Source: Mycolicibacterium vulneris | GTDB taxonomy: Bacteria > Actinomycetota > Actinomycetes > Mycobacteriales > Mycobacteriaceae | Reading direction: 5' to 3' | DNA length: 64,000 nucleotides | Assembly: GCF_002104765.1 (NCBI RefSeq) | Contig: NZ_NCXM01000009.1 | Span: 62,001-126,000 of the forward strand | Shown here: positions 25,935-34,959 of the stretch, piece by piece | Numbering within the stretch: the stretch's first letter is position 1 | How the letters are laid out: every line of letters begins with the position of its first letter | Program-made: the position numbers and the translations under genes | The notes under the pieces: model-generated | Database searches by the model: none | What the model saw: only the letters and a program-made list of their open reading frames with translations | Told to the model about the DNA's origin: nothing

Positions 25935-27533
25935 CTAGCGCCAGCTGGGCAGCCAGATCTCCATGTTCCACGTCTGCTGCGAAATCGGCAGGCCGGTGAG
26001 CACCGGGAACAGCCACGCGAAGTTGGTCACCACCAAGGCCACGTAACAGGACACGGCGATCAACCCCAGCGTGCGCCGCTCCGAGTTCGCCTGCAGCCGT
26101 AGCCGCCCGGGCGGGGCGCCCGGGGTGTAGAGGATGTCGCCGCAGATCAGCGCGATGGCCATCACCAGGAACGGCGCCATGGTCGCCGCGTAGAAGAAGT
26201 ACATCTGCCGATCGATGTCGGCGAACCAGGGCAGCCAGCCGGCGCAGTAGCCGACCAGTACCGCGGCGTAACGCCAGTCGCGCCGGACCAGTGTGCGCCA
26301 CAACGCGAAAACCAGGACCGGCACGGCCAGCCACCACATCGCGGGGGTGCCCACCAGCATCTCGGCCTTGACGCAGGATTGGGCGCCGCATCCGGCGACA
26401 TTCTGCTCGTCGATGGCATAGAGCACCGGCCGCAGCGACATCGGCCAGCTCCACGGTTTCGATTCCCAGGGGTGGTAGTTGCCGGCGGAATTCGTTAAGC
26501 CTGCATGGAATTGGAACGCCTTGGCCGTGTAGTGCCACAGCGATCGGATGGCGTCGGGCAGCGGCAGCACCGGATGCGGGCCGATCGTCTGGCCCACCTC
26601 ATGCCGGTCGATGGCGGTCTCGGAGGCGAACCACGGTGCGTAGCTGGCCAGATACACCAGCACCGGCATGACGGCCAGCGCATACACGGTCGGGGCGAGG
26701 TCGCGCCGCAAGGTCCCCAGCCAGGGTCGCGTGACCTGGTACTGACGCCGCGCGGCCACGTCGAACGCCAGCGACATGGCTCCGAAGAACAGCACGAAGT
26801 ACAGGCCGGACCACTTTGTGCCGCAAGCCAATCCGAGCAGGATCCCGGCGCCGAAGCGCCACCACCGCACGCCCAGCCGCGGGCCCCACACCGTGTCGGC
26901 GTTGCGGCCCTGCAGCAACGCGATGTGCATCCGTTGCCGAACCTGGTCGCGGTCGACGATCAGCGCGCCGAACGCCGCAACCACGAAGAACGTCAGGATG
27001 CCGTCGAGCAGGGCGGTCCGCGAGGCGACGAAGCTGACGCCGTCGCAGATCACCAAAACCCCGGCGATGGCGCCCACCAGCGTCGAGCGGCTGATCCGCC
27101 GGACGATCCGCATCACCAGCGCCACCATCACCACACCGAGCAGCGCGCCGGTGAACCGCCACCCGATGCCGCTGTAGCCGAAGATCGCCTCGCCGAGGGC
27201 GATCAGCTGCTTGCCGACCGGTGGGTGGACGACCAGGCCGAACCCGGGATTGTCCTCCACGCCGTGGTTGTGCAGCACCTGCCAGGCCTGCGGCGCGTAG
27301 TGCTTCTCGTCGAAGACGGGGGTGCCGCCGTCGGTGGGGGAGCCCAGGTTCAGGAACCGGGTCACCGCCGCCACCAGCGTGATCACCCCGGTCGCCACCC
27401 AGCCGCGGATTTGATCGGTCGGGCCGAAATCGGCCACCGGCACCAGCGGTCCGGGGCTGACGACGGGCACCACGCTCTCCTGCTCGGCACCCTCCATGGT
27501 CAAGGGGGATTCGCGGGGCGGGGCGGTCATCAC
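25935..27533 (-). CDS. pmt: Polyprenyl-phosphate-mannose protein O-mannosyltransferase
   Basis: Integral-membrane enzyme of up to 532 residues that transfers mannose from polyprenyl phosphate to Ser/Thr of exported proteins; counterpart of Rv1002c. It has about ten membrane segments. The catalytic acidic pair is visible as PVFDEKHYAPQ (about 72-82) in the first outer loop, followed by HPPVGKQLIALGE. The start is uncertain: 27533, or an in-frame ATG at 27497 giving 520 residues. It diverges from rsmI with only 21 bases between the outermost starts. Confidence 0.9.
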   Translation of the reverse strand: MMTAPPRESPLTMEGAEQESVVPVVSPGPLVPVADFGPTDQIRGWVATGVITLVAAVTRFLNLGSPTDGGTPVFDEKHYAPQAWQVLHNHGVEDNPGFGLVVHPPVGKQLIALGEAIFGYSGIGWRFTGALLGVVMVALVMRIVRRISRSTLVGAIAGVLVICDGVSFVASRTALLDGILTFFVVAAFGALIVDRDQVRQRMHIALLQGRNADTVWGPRLGVRWWRFGAGILLGLACGTKWSGLYFVLFFGAMSLAFDVAARRQYQVTRPWLGTLRRDLAPTVYALAVMPVLVYLASYAPWFASETAIDRHEVGQTIGPHPVLPLPDAIRSLWHYTAKAFQFHAGLTNSAGNYHPWESKPWSWPMSLRPVLYAIDEQNVAGCGAQSCVKAEMLVGTPAMWWLAVPVLVFALWRTLVRRDWRYAAVLVGYCAGWLPWFADIDRQMYFFYAATMAPFLVMAIALICGDILYTPGAPPGRLRLQANSERRTLGLIAVSCYVALVVTNFAWLFPVLTGLPISQQTWNMEIWLPSWR

Positions 27534-27554
27534 GTCGATCGTAGGCTGTCGGTC

Positions 27555-28391
27555 ATGACCACCGGCCGCCTGTTGCTGGGCGCGACCCCCCTGGGCCAGC
27601 CGTCGGACGCCTCCCCCCGCCTGCTGGATGCCCTGGCCCGAGCCGATGTGGTGGCCGCCGAGGACACCCGCCGGGTGCGCACCCTGGCCAAGGCCCTCGA
27701 GGTGCGGATCACCGGTCGGGTCATCAGCATGTTCGACCAGGTCGAGAACGCCCGGGCGGAGTCGGTGATTGAGGCGATCCGCGCGGGCGCGACGGTGCTG
27801 GTGGTCAGCGATGCCGGGATGCCGCTGATCAGCGACCCCGGCTACCGGCTGGTGACGGCCTGCGTGGAGGCCGGACTGCCGGTGGGATGCCTGCCGGGGC
27901 CGTCGGCGGTGACGACCGCGCTGGCCCTGTCCGGCCTGCCGGCCGAGAAGTTCTGCTTCGAGGGATTCGCGCCGCGCAAGAAGGCGGCGCGACGGACCTG
28001 GCTGGACTCACTGGCCGACGAGCGGCGCACCTGCGTGTTCTTCGAATCTCCGCGCCGGTTGTCCGCCTGCCTGCAGGACGCCGTCGAGCGGCTGGGCGGC
28101 TCACGCCGGGCGGCGGTCTGCCGGGAGCTGACCAAGGTGCACGAGGAGGTGGTGCGCGGGTCGCTCGACGAGCTGGCGGCGTGGGCGGCCGACGGCGTGC
28201 TCGGTGAGATCACCGTGGTGCTTGCCGGCGCCACCCCGAGTGCAGACCTGCCGTCGCTGGTCGTCGAGGTTGAGGAACTGGTCGCGGGCGGCACCCGCGT
28301 CAAGGACGCCTGCGGGGAGGTGGCCGCCGCCCACCCGGGGGTGCGTTCGCGCCAGCTCTACGACGCGGTGCTGCAGTCCCGGCGCGGCTGA
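27555..28391 (+). CDS. rsmI: 16S rRNA 2'-O-ribose C1402 methyltransferase RsmI
   Basis: SAM-dependent tetrapyrrole-methylase-fold enzyme of 278 residues that methylates C1402 in the decoding centre. Motifs: LLLGATPLGQPSDASPR (about 6-22), AEDTRR (about 36-41), VSDAGMPLISDPGYRLV (about 85-101), PGPSAVTTALALSGLP and FYF-like FEGFAPRK. Its 3' end overlaps the convergent pabB by 34 bases. Confidence 0.95.
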   Translation: MTTGRLLLGATPLGQPSDASPRLLDALARADVVAAEDTRRVRTLAKALEVRITGRVISMFDQVENARAESVIEAIRAGATVLVVSDAGMPLISDPGYRLVTACVEAGLPVGCLPGPSAVTTALALSGLPAEKFCFEGFAPRKKAARRTWLDSLADERRTCVFFESPRRLSACLQDAVERLGGSRRAAVCRELTKVHEEVVRGSLDELAAWAADGVLGEITVVLAGATPSADLPSLVVEVEELVAGGTRVKDACGEVAAAHPGVRSRQLYDAVLQSRRG

Positions 28392-29656
28392 GGCCGCGCG
28401 GTCAGCCGGCCCGGGCTCGCGGCGACGGACGGCAGCCCGACGATCGGGGATGCCTTGTGCAGGCATTCGGCCCACTCGGCGTCCGGGTCGGAGTCGGCGG
28501 TGATCCCGCCGCCGACGCCCAGCACGGCGGCGCCCGCGGCGTCGAATTCGACGGTGCGGATGGCGACGTTCAGCTCGCAGCCGGCCACGGGCGAGGCCAA
28601 TCCCATTGTGCCGCAATATATTCCACGACGATTCGGCTCCCACTGCGAGAGCAGTTGGCGGGCACGGTGTTTGGGCGTCCCGGTGACCGAGGCCGGCGGG
28701 AAGGTGGCGTCCAGCAGCGCCGAAGTCGGCAAGTCGGTGGGGACCTGCGCGGACACCGTCGACACCAGGTGCCACACGCCGGGGGCCCGTCGCACCACCA
28801 GCAGCTCGGGCACGGTCACCGTGCCGACGATCGCGACTCGGCCGAGGTCGTTGCGGACCAGGTCGACGATCATGATGTTCTCGGCGACCTCTTTGGCCGA
28901 CGCGCGCAGCGCCGCCGGCCAGGCATCCAGCGGCAGGGTGCCCTTGATCGGGCTGGACGTGACGACGGCACCGCGCCGCTGCAGGAAGAGCTCGGGGGAC
29001 AGCGACGCCACCGCGCCCCAGGTGCCGGCGACGTAGGCCGCCCGGGCCGGGGAGGTGCGCTCGACGCCGTCGATGAAGAAGTCGAGCGGGGCGCCGGTGA
29101 CCGTCCCGGTGAACTGCGTGCACACGCAGGCCTGGTAGACCTCGCCGGCGCGGATGGCCTCCAGGCAGGCCAGCACCCCGTCGCGATGCGCCGCCCGGTC
29201 GACGATGCCCCAATCGATGTGGCATTCGCGCGGCGCGGCCGCCGGTGCGGCCAGCGCGGTGGCGAGCCACTTCGGCATCGGCGCGCCGGAGAGGCTCTCG
29301 TACCACCAGTGCCCGTCGCGGTCGCGGCGCAGCACGCAGTCGGTCCAGCCGCCGGCGGCCTCGGGAATGCGGTTGGGCTGCGCGCCGGCGCCGGCGCCGG
29401 GGTCGGGGTAGGACCGGTAACCGATCCAGCCGCCGCCTACCGCGTGCGGCTCCGGTGTCCGCGACGCCTGGACCGCGAACGCGTCGTCGGCATGCACCGG
29501 GCGCACCGACAGGCTCGGCGCGATCACCGCCAGGGCGCCGAACCACTCGCCGGTCAGCGCGGCCGGCGGCGGCAGACCGAGCCGGCGGGTGGCGTCACCC
29601 ACGGCGCGCAGCACCAGGGGTGCGGCGCCAAGATCGCCGAGCCGGTTGATTCGCAC
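28358..29656 (-). CDS. pabB: Aminodeoxychorismate synthase component I PabB
   Basis: Makes 4-amino-4-deoxychorismate from chorismate for folate synthesis. Chosen start GTG at 29656 (VRINRLGDLGAAP), 432 residues; the longer frame to 29734 lacks support. Chorismate-binding signatures: AGEVYQACVCTQFTG, SSPIKGTLP (about 245), ENIMIVDLVRNDLGRV, PPASVTGTPKHRA and GIYCGTMG, with IRTVEF and the GGGITADSDPDAEW end. The C-terminal tail overlaps rsmI. Counterpart of Rv1005c. Confidence 0.92.
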   Translation of the reverse strand: MRINRLGDLGAAPLVLRAVGDATRRLGLPPPAALTGEWFGALAVIAPSLSVRPVHADDAFAVQASRTPEPHAVGGGWIGYRSYPDPGAGAGAQPNRIPEAAGGWTDCVLRRDRDGHWWYESLSGAPMPKWLATALAAPAAAPRECHIDWGIVDRAAHRDGVLACLEAIRAGEVYQACVCTQFTGTVTGAPLDFFIDGVERTSPARAAYVAGTWGAVASLSPELFLQRRGAVVTSSPIKGTLPLDAWPAALRASAKEVAENIMIVDLVRNDLGRVAIVGTVTVPELLVVRRAPGVWHLVSTVSAQVPTDLPTSALLDATFPPASVTGTPKHRARQLLSQWEPNRRGIYCGTMGLASPVAGCELNVAIRTVEFDAAGAAVLGVGGGITADSDPDAEWAECLHKASPIVGLPSVAASPGRLTARPQPRRDCSTAS

Positions 29657-29764
29657 AGCCCTAGCTTGACAGAGCGGCGGCGTTTCGCACCCGCGGCGCC
29701 CGCCCGGGGGTCGGATGGTGGCGACCCGCTGCACCCGGCTACGCCGCGTTTGCGATCGCCACGG

Positions 29765-30676
29765 TCAGCCGCGGCTGATGTCGCGCGCGGTGGCCAGCGC
29801 GGCCAGTTTCTGCGGGTTGCGCATCACGTAGAAATTGGTGATCTTGCCCTCGGCGATCTCCAGCGTGATCACACCCTCGAGCTGTTCGCCGAGGTAGAGC
29901 AGGACCGCCGGGGCGCTGTTGCAGGTCACCATGTCCACCCGCATCGTGCCGAGGGCCGCGGCCCGGCGCATCAGGCCGGCGATCGCGCGGGCCACCTTCT
30001 CGGCGCCGACCACCGGCCGGCGGGCGGCGCTCACCACGCCGCCGCTGTCGGCCGTCCAGGTGGCGTCCGGGGCGAGCATCGTCATCAGCGCTTCCACGTC
30101 GCCGCTGGCCGCGGTGGCCAGGAACTGCGCGGTGATCTCGGCGTTGCGTTCGGGGTCCACCGAGTCGAAGCGCTTGCGCCGGGCCCGCACGTGTTCGCGC
30201 GCCCGGTGCGCAACCTGCCGCACGGTGGGCGCCGGCCTGCCCACCGCCTCGGCGATCTCGACGTAGTCGAACCCGAACACCTCGCGCAGCACGAACACCG
30301 CGCGCTCGTCTGGACTCAACGTCTCCAGCAACACCAGCATCGCCATCGAAATCGACTCCGCCAGGACGACGTCGGCCGAGGGATCCTGCGCGTCCAGCAG
30401 CAGCGGCTCGGGCAGCCACGGCCCCACGTAATCCTCGCGCCGGCGGGCACCGGCCCGCAGCGAGTTCAGCGCCTGGCGGGTGACCAGCTGGGCCAGGTAC
30501 GACTTGGTGTCGCGCACCGTCGCCAAGTCGACCCCCGCCCACCGCAGATAGCTGTCCTGCAAGACGTCGTCGGCCTCGGTCGCCGAGCCCAGCATCTCGT
30601 AGGCGATGGTGAACAGCAGTGGCCGCAGCAGGGTGAACCGTTCGGCGTGCTCGCTGCCGGCCGGTGCCTGCGTCAT
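29765..30676 (-). CDS. ECF sigma factor, ECF41-like, with SnoaL-type C-terminal domain
   Basis: Protein of 303 residues from ATG 30676. Region 2 is FTIAYEMLGSATEADDVLQD plus SYLRWAG (about 22-48) and region 4 TLSPDERAVFVLREVFGFDY plus VEIAEAVGRPAPTVRQVAHR (about 118-160). A SnoaL-like domain (about 180-290) replaces an anti-sigma factor in this group and tunes the sigma itself. Its start overlaps the end of the oxidoreductase gene by four bases (ATGA), and ECF41 sigmas usually control just such a neighbour. Confidence 0.9.
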   Translation of the reverse strand: MTQAPAGSEHAERFTLLRPLLFTIAYEMLGSATEADDVLQDSYLRWAGVDLATVRDTKSYLAQLVTRQALNSLRAGARRREDYVGPWLPEPLLLDAQDPSADVVLAESISMAMLVLLETLSPDERAVFVLREVFGFDYVEIAEAVGRPAPTVRQVAHRAREHVRARRKRFDSVDPERNAEITAQFLATAASGDVEALMTMLAPDATWTADSGGVVSAARRPVVGAEKVARAIAGLMRRAAALGTMRVDMVTCNSAPAVLLYLGEQLEGVITLEIAEGKITNFYVMRNPQKLAALATARDISRG

Positions 30677-31863
30677 GGCGCAACGACCTCCGCGTCGACC
30701 GGGGACTGCGCGGGCCGCTTGCCGCCCTTGATCCAGCGATACGAACCGGGCTTGGCCGCCTCCCGCCGGATCGACCACACCGTGCCCTTGCAGACCGCCT
30801 CCTTGAGCGAAGCCGCCGCCCGCCCACCGAGGAACATGTTCACCGGGGTGTCGTCCGTGCGCGCCATCTGGAAGGTGGCGTGCGCGCGGCCCAGGCTGAC
30901 GCACTGCCCGACGAACGCCTGGCTCAGCGCCGCGGGGGCGTCGCCGGCGATGCGGGCGAGCACGGTGTTGGCGGCCTGGGCGCCCATCGGGCCTGCGGCC
31001 TGGCAGCTCATCCGCAACGGCTGGCCGGACGGCGCGGCGGCGTCACCCGCGGCCACGATGCGCTCGTCGTCGATGCTGGTGAGCGTCTCATCGGTGAGCA
31101 GCCGGCCCATCGGGTCGGTGTGCAGCCCGCTGCGCACGGCCAGGTCCGGCACGGCGAATCCGGCCGTCCAGATGGTCGCCGCGCTGGGCAGCGTCACGCC
31201 GTCGGTGAGCACTACTTCATTCCAGCGCACCTCGGCCACCGCCACGGACTCCAGCACGTTGATACCCAGGCGCCGCAGCCGCTTGGCCACCGAGCGCCGG
31301 CCCCTCTTGCTCAGCGACGGACCGAGCACCGGGCCGCAGACCAGGGTCACCGGGCGCCCGCTCTCGGCGAGCTCGGCGGCCGTCTCGATGCCGGTCAACC
31401 CGCCACCGACCACGGTGATGGCTGCGGGCAGCGGCAGATCGGTGAGCGCGTAGTGCAGCCGCTGCGCGCTTTCCAGGTCGGCCACCGAATGCGCGAATTC
31501 GGCGCAGCCGGGCACCGCGGCAGCCCCGGTCGCGGTGGCGCCGGTGCTCCCCACCGCGTAGATCAGGTAGTCATAGGTCAGCTCGGCGCCGGTGGCCAGC
31601 GCGACCCGGCGACCGGCGGTGTCGATGTGATCGACGGAGTCGACGATCAGCTGGATCCCCTCGCCGAGCAGACTCGCGTAGTCGGCGGTCGCCGTTCCGG
31701 TGTCGGCAACCAACTGGTGCAAGCGGATTCGCTCGACGAAGACCGACCGCGGGTTCACCACGATGATGTCGATGTCCGGGCGCTGCCGCAGATGGTTGGC
31801 CGCCAGTGTTCCGGCGTATCCGGCGCCGACAACGACGACATGGGTTCTTTGGGGGGCCTTCAT
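30673..31863 (-). CDS. NADH dehydrogenase-like FAD oxidoreductase
   Basis: Protein of 396 residues from ATG 31863. FAD site VVVVGAGYAGTLAA (about 8-21), NAD site ITVVGGGLTGIETAAELAE (about 149-167), and GDAAAPSGQPLRMSCQAAGP (about 275-294) near the flavin, as in type-II NADH dehydrogenases and Ndh-like quinone reductases. Upstream gene of a two-gene operon with the ECF41 sigma, hence its likely target. Confidence 0.9.
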   Translation of the reverse strand: MKAPQRTHVVVVGAGYAGTLAANHLRQRPDIDIIVVNPRSVFVERIRLHQLVADTGTATADYASLLGEGIQLIVDSVDHIDTAGRRVALATGAELTYDYLIYAVGSTGATATGAAAVPGCAEFAHSVADLESAQRLHYALTDLPLPAAITVVGGGLTGIETAAELAESGRPVTLVCGPVLGPSLSKRGRRSVAKRLRRLGINVLESVAVAEVRWNEVVLTDGVTLPSAATIWTAGFAVPDLAVRSGLHTDPMGRLLTDETLTSIDDERIVAAGDAAAPSGQPLRMSCQAAGPMGAQAANTVLARIAGDAPAALSQAFVGQCVSLGRAHATFQMARTDDTPVNMFLGGRAAASLKEAVCKGTVWSIRREAAKPGSYRWIKGGKRPAQSPVDAEVVAP

Positions 31864-31971
31864 GGCTGTCTCCTTTTCGTGAGGACCTGTGCCCTTGAGA
31901 CACCGCAGACCCGCCGAGCGTGACACGCTCGCCCCCAATTGTGACCCGTCTCACGGAGACGGCCGTGGGGG

Positions 31972-32781
31972 CTACTTGACCTGCTGTTCAACCATTTTTG
32001 GAAAGAAACTGAAGCTGTTCACGTAGACGCCTCGAGGAGCCCAGTCGTTTACCCGGTTGCCCAGATTGGCTGGGTTTTGGTGCTGAGCGGGGTCGAACTC
32101 CTCTATCGGCAGCCACGCGTCACCGCGATCGAAGTAACCCGAGAAACCGAGCCCGTTCAAAAACTGGTTGATCTCGGCGACGGCGTCGGTGCGATGGCGT
32201 TCCTCGGCTTCCAGGAGAACCACTGGTCGATTACGCACGAGAGTCTTCGAGGCGCCACGCAAGACGGCCAGTTCATGACCCTCCACGTCGATCTTGATCA
32301 TGCCGATGTCGTCCAGATGCAAGTCGTCGAGTCGTGTGACGGGCACGTCGATGCTCTGCACTTCGCTGCCATTTACGTCGCTTAGTGCATTCTTGCTGTC
32401 GATCGTGCTGCGGCCTGGCTCGGACGCGACCACGCGCATGGACGTCGTGCCGCGCTTATCCGACAGCGCGACCGCTTCCACCCGGGCCGCGGCGCCAACT
32501 GCCTTCAACATCGAGGCCAAATCGCGTGCCTGCGCCGGCCGGGGCTCGAACGCGATCACCGACAGTGAAGACCCCAACATTGCGATCGTGAACTCGCCGA
32601 CATCTGCTCCGATGTCCAGCGAGATCCGGGCTGGGTCGCATAGGGAAGCCGCCAGCCGCACGTCGGGGCGGGATTCGCCGAGTCGTCGCAGGATGCGGTA
32701 TTTGCGTCCCCAGAACAGGCGGGGTGCCAGTGTCTTTGCCGCAGGCGCGAGCCAACGTTTGGCCGAACGTGTGGCGGGCAT
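31972..32781 (-). CDS. FkbM-family methyltransferase
   Basis: Protein of 269 residues from ATG 32781. SAM-binding motif SLDIGADVGEFTIAML (about 54-69), VIAFEPRP (about 75-82), and the family mark IKIDVEGHELAVLRGA (about 168-183). FkbM enzymes often O-methylate sugars, so this may modify the polysaccharide made by the locus that begins beyond it. It diverges from the first lipoprotein gene. Confidence 0.88.
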   Translation of the reverse strand: MPATRSAKRWLAPAAKTLAPRLFWGRKYRILRRLGESRPDVRLAASLCDPARISLDIGADVGEFTIAMLGSSLSVIAFEPRPAQARDLASMLKAVGAAARVEAVALSDKRGTTSMRVVASEPGRSTIDSKNALSDVNGSEVQSIDVPVTRLDDLHLDDIGMIKIDVEGHELAVLRGASKTLVRNRPVVLLEAEERHRTDAVAEINQFLNGLGFSGYFDRGDAWLPIEEFDPAQHQNPANLGNRVNDWAPRGVYVNSFSFFPKMVEQQVK

Positions 32782-33082
32782 CGTATGGTCTCCCGTGCGA
32801 TTTGCTGGATCACCAGCGTAGTAGACGCTGCCCGTACGGTGGTTTGCGGCGCGCGGTGCTGAGGAGTCGCGCAGCAAGCATCGGGCTGCGCTGCGCCGCT
32901 CGTGCTACGCTGCGATACGCCAATTCGTGGCCTGCCTCCGGGGCCGGATAGACGCACAAGACAAACCCGCGAAATGTGGGGCCACTTCAGTGCGCATCGG
33001 TGTGCACGGGGAGAAGCAACCTTGACGATGACCATTTCTTCGAGCGGCCGCGCGCCGTTGAGGTCGGGCGCGATCTGACGCG
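32782..33082. other. 301-base divergent intergenic region
   Basis: Lies between the methyltransferase and the first Rv1006-like lipoprotein. It must hold promoters for both directions. TTGACG occurs at 33023-33028 but no matching -10 follows at normal spacing. No gene or RNA was recognised. Confidence 0.4.
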
Positions 33083-34762
33083 GTGACCATGTTGTGCTCA
33101 TTGAGGAAACGTGCGCTGGCCGCTGTCGTGTGCGCGGCGGTGGTGCTCAGCGGCTGCGGCGATAAGAGCGACCCCGGGCCGCTGTCGGCGATGGTCAGCC
33201 CAGCCATCCCGCCTACCGTGCAGGAGATACCCAACCCGCTGCGCGGCCAGTACGAGGAAATGCTGAATCCGCTATTCCCGCAAGGCAATTCGGCGCAGCA
33301 GCGATACTCCGCCTGGCCGGCGTCGTACGACGCCAGCCTGCGCGTCTCGTGGCGGCAGTTGCAGCCCGTCGACCCGCGCACGCTGCCCCCGGACGCACCT
33401 GATGACCGCAAGTTCGATTTCAGCGCCATCGACGACGCGCTGGCCAAGCTCGGCAGCCGCAACATGCGCCTGACCCTGGGCGTGTACGTCTACAAGTCCT
33501 GCTGCAACGACTCCTACGCCGACAACACCAACATCGCGATTCCGGATTGGCTGCGCCCGTCGGCCGCCAGCTATCCCGCGCCGCCGAACGGTTCCGCCCC
33601 GGGCGTGACCCAGGTGGTGCCGAACTTCAACGACCCCGACTACCTCAACGGCGTCGGCCAGCTGCTGGCCGCGCTCGGCCGCCGCTACGACGGTGACGAG
33701 CGCCTGTCCGTGTTCGAGTTCTCCGGGTACGGGGACTTCGGCCAGAACCAGCTCGCGTACGTGCGTGATTCGCTGAGTGCGCCGGGCCCCACCCCCGACG
33801 ACAGCGTGGTGAAGCTGGGCTATTACAGCCAGTTCCGTGACCAGAGCATCACCAAGGCCTCCATCGCGCAGCTGGTCGCGGCCAACACCAACGCCTTCCC
33901 GCGCACCCAGCTGGTGGTGGCTCCGCAGAATCCGGAGATCGTCCGCCAGCTGTTCGCCGACGACGTCACCAAAAAGTTGGCGGCACCGGTCGGTATCCGC
34001 GCCGACTGCCTCGGGGTGCAGGCCCCCCTGCCGGAATGGGCCGAGGCCAACGACTCGTACTACGTGCGATCCAACGACGCGGTGGTCAACGCGATCAAGC
34101 AGCGGCTGATGACCGCGCTGGTGATCAGCCAGTGGTGCCGATTGCCGAGCGGAGCGGATGCCCGGTCGTATTACGAGAAGGGCCTGCACGACGTCATCCG
34201 GTATCACGTGTCGATGACGTCGAGCGCCGATTTCCCGGACCGCGATGCGACGTCGGCGATGGACCCCAAGCTGTTTCAGTTGTGGAGCCAGGCCAATATC
34301 TCTGCCGGCTACCGGTATTCGGTCGAGGCGCAGCCGGGATCGCAATCGATCCAGGGCAAGGTGGCGACGATCTCGGTCGACTGGACCAATTACGGCTCGG
34401 CGGCGGCCACCGAGCGCTGGGTGCCCGGCTACAAGCTGGTGGACTTCTCGGGCGCGGTGGTTCGCAGCCTGCCGGCGACCGTCAACCTCAAGACGTTGTT
34501 GCACGACGAATCCAGCCAGTCGCGTGAGGAGCCGGTGGCGGAGTCGGCCAGCGAGTCGGTGCACGTGGACGTCGCCGGACTGGCACCCGGTCACTACACG
34601 CTGCGCGCCTCGGTCGAATGGCAACAGCACATCCCGGGCGCCTCGCACGTGGTGAACTACGCCCCGATGGCGCTGGCGCGGGACGGCCGCGACGGCTCCG
34701 GGCTGTACCCGATTGCCACACTTGACATTCCGAGCGACGCGGCCTCAGCAAACGGTCAGTGA
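33083..34762 (+). CDS. Lipoprotein of the Rv1006 type, copy 1 (DUF4832-like)
   Basis: Protein of 559 residues from GTG 33083. The signal peptide ends in the lipobox VLSGC. Conserved opening QEIPNPLRGQYEEMLNPLFP, then a TIM-barrel-like region (SWRQLQPVDPRTLPPDAPDD, NMRLTLGVYVYKSCCND, FEFSGYGDFGQNQLAYV) and a C-terminal beta domain (WQQHIPGASHVVNYAPM). The pattern resembles glycoside-hydrolase-like DUF4832 proteins. A second copy lies at 36838-38523. Position matches Rv1006, between pabB and metG, but with the polysaccharide locus inserted here. Confidence 0.82.
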   Translation: MTMLCSLRKRALAAVVCAAVVLSGCGDKSDPGPLSAMVSPAIPPTVQEIPNPLRGQYEEMLNPLFPQGNSAQQRYSAWPASYDASLRVSWRQLQPVDPRTLPPDAPDDRKFDFSAIDDALAKLGSRNMRLTLGVYVYKSCCNDSYADNTNIAIPDWLRPSAASYPAPPNGSAPGVTQVVPNFNDPDYLNGVGQLLAALGRRYDGDERLSVFEFSGYGDFGQNQLAYVRDSLSAPGPTPDDSVVKLGYYSQFRDQSITKASIAQLVAANTNAFPRTQLVVAPQNPEIVRQLFADDVTKKLAAPVGIRADCLGVQAPLPEWAEANDSYYVRSNDAVVNAIKQRLMTALVISQWCRLPSGADARSYYEKGLHDVIRYHVSMTSSADFPDRDATSAMDPKLFQLWSQANISAGYRYSVEAQPGSQSIQGKVATISVDWTNYGSAAATERWVPGYKLVDFSGAVVRSLPATVNLKTLLHDESSQSREEPVAESASESVHVDVAGLAPGHYTLRASVEWQQHIPGASHVVNYAPMALARDGRDGSGLYPIATLDIPSDAASANGQ

Positions 34763-34959
34763 TCCGTCGCTTCGCGGCGCCCGCCGGCACCTTGTCGTAA
34801 GTCCTGATCGACTGGGCCGTGCGTGATACCGTTTCCAGACGGATTTCGGCCGCGTCGCCGCGCGGTTCGAAGTTCGACCAGCAAACAACCGAGCGAACTA
34901 TCGGACCCCTTCGATGGGTATTCGGAAGGGTCGCCGAGTGTGCCCGTATCGGAGGACCC

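Noticed and set aside
24817-26538. 573-codon minus-strand frame opposite arcA
   Set aside because: Shadow of arcA and out of frame with the O-mannosyltransferase; no recognisable domain.
26505-27554. Long upstream extension of rsmI
   Set aside because: The frame is antisense to the mannosyltransferase; true RsmI begins at the ATG at 27555 with the family N-terminus.
28457-31453. 998-codon plus-strand frame
   Set aside because: Antisense to pabB, the sigma factor and the oxidoreductase, all with clear family motifs; low-complexity His/Gly/Arg content.
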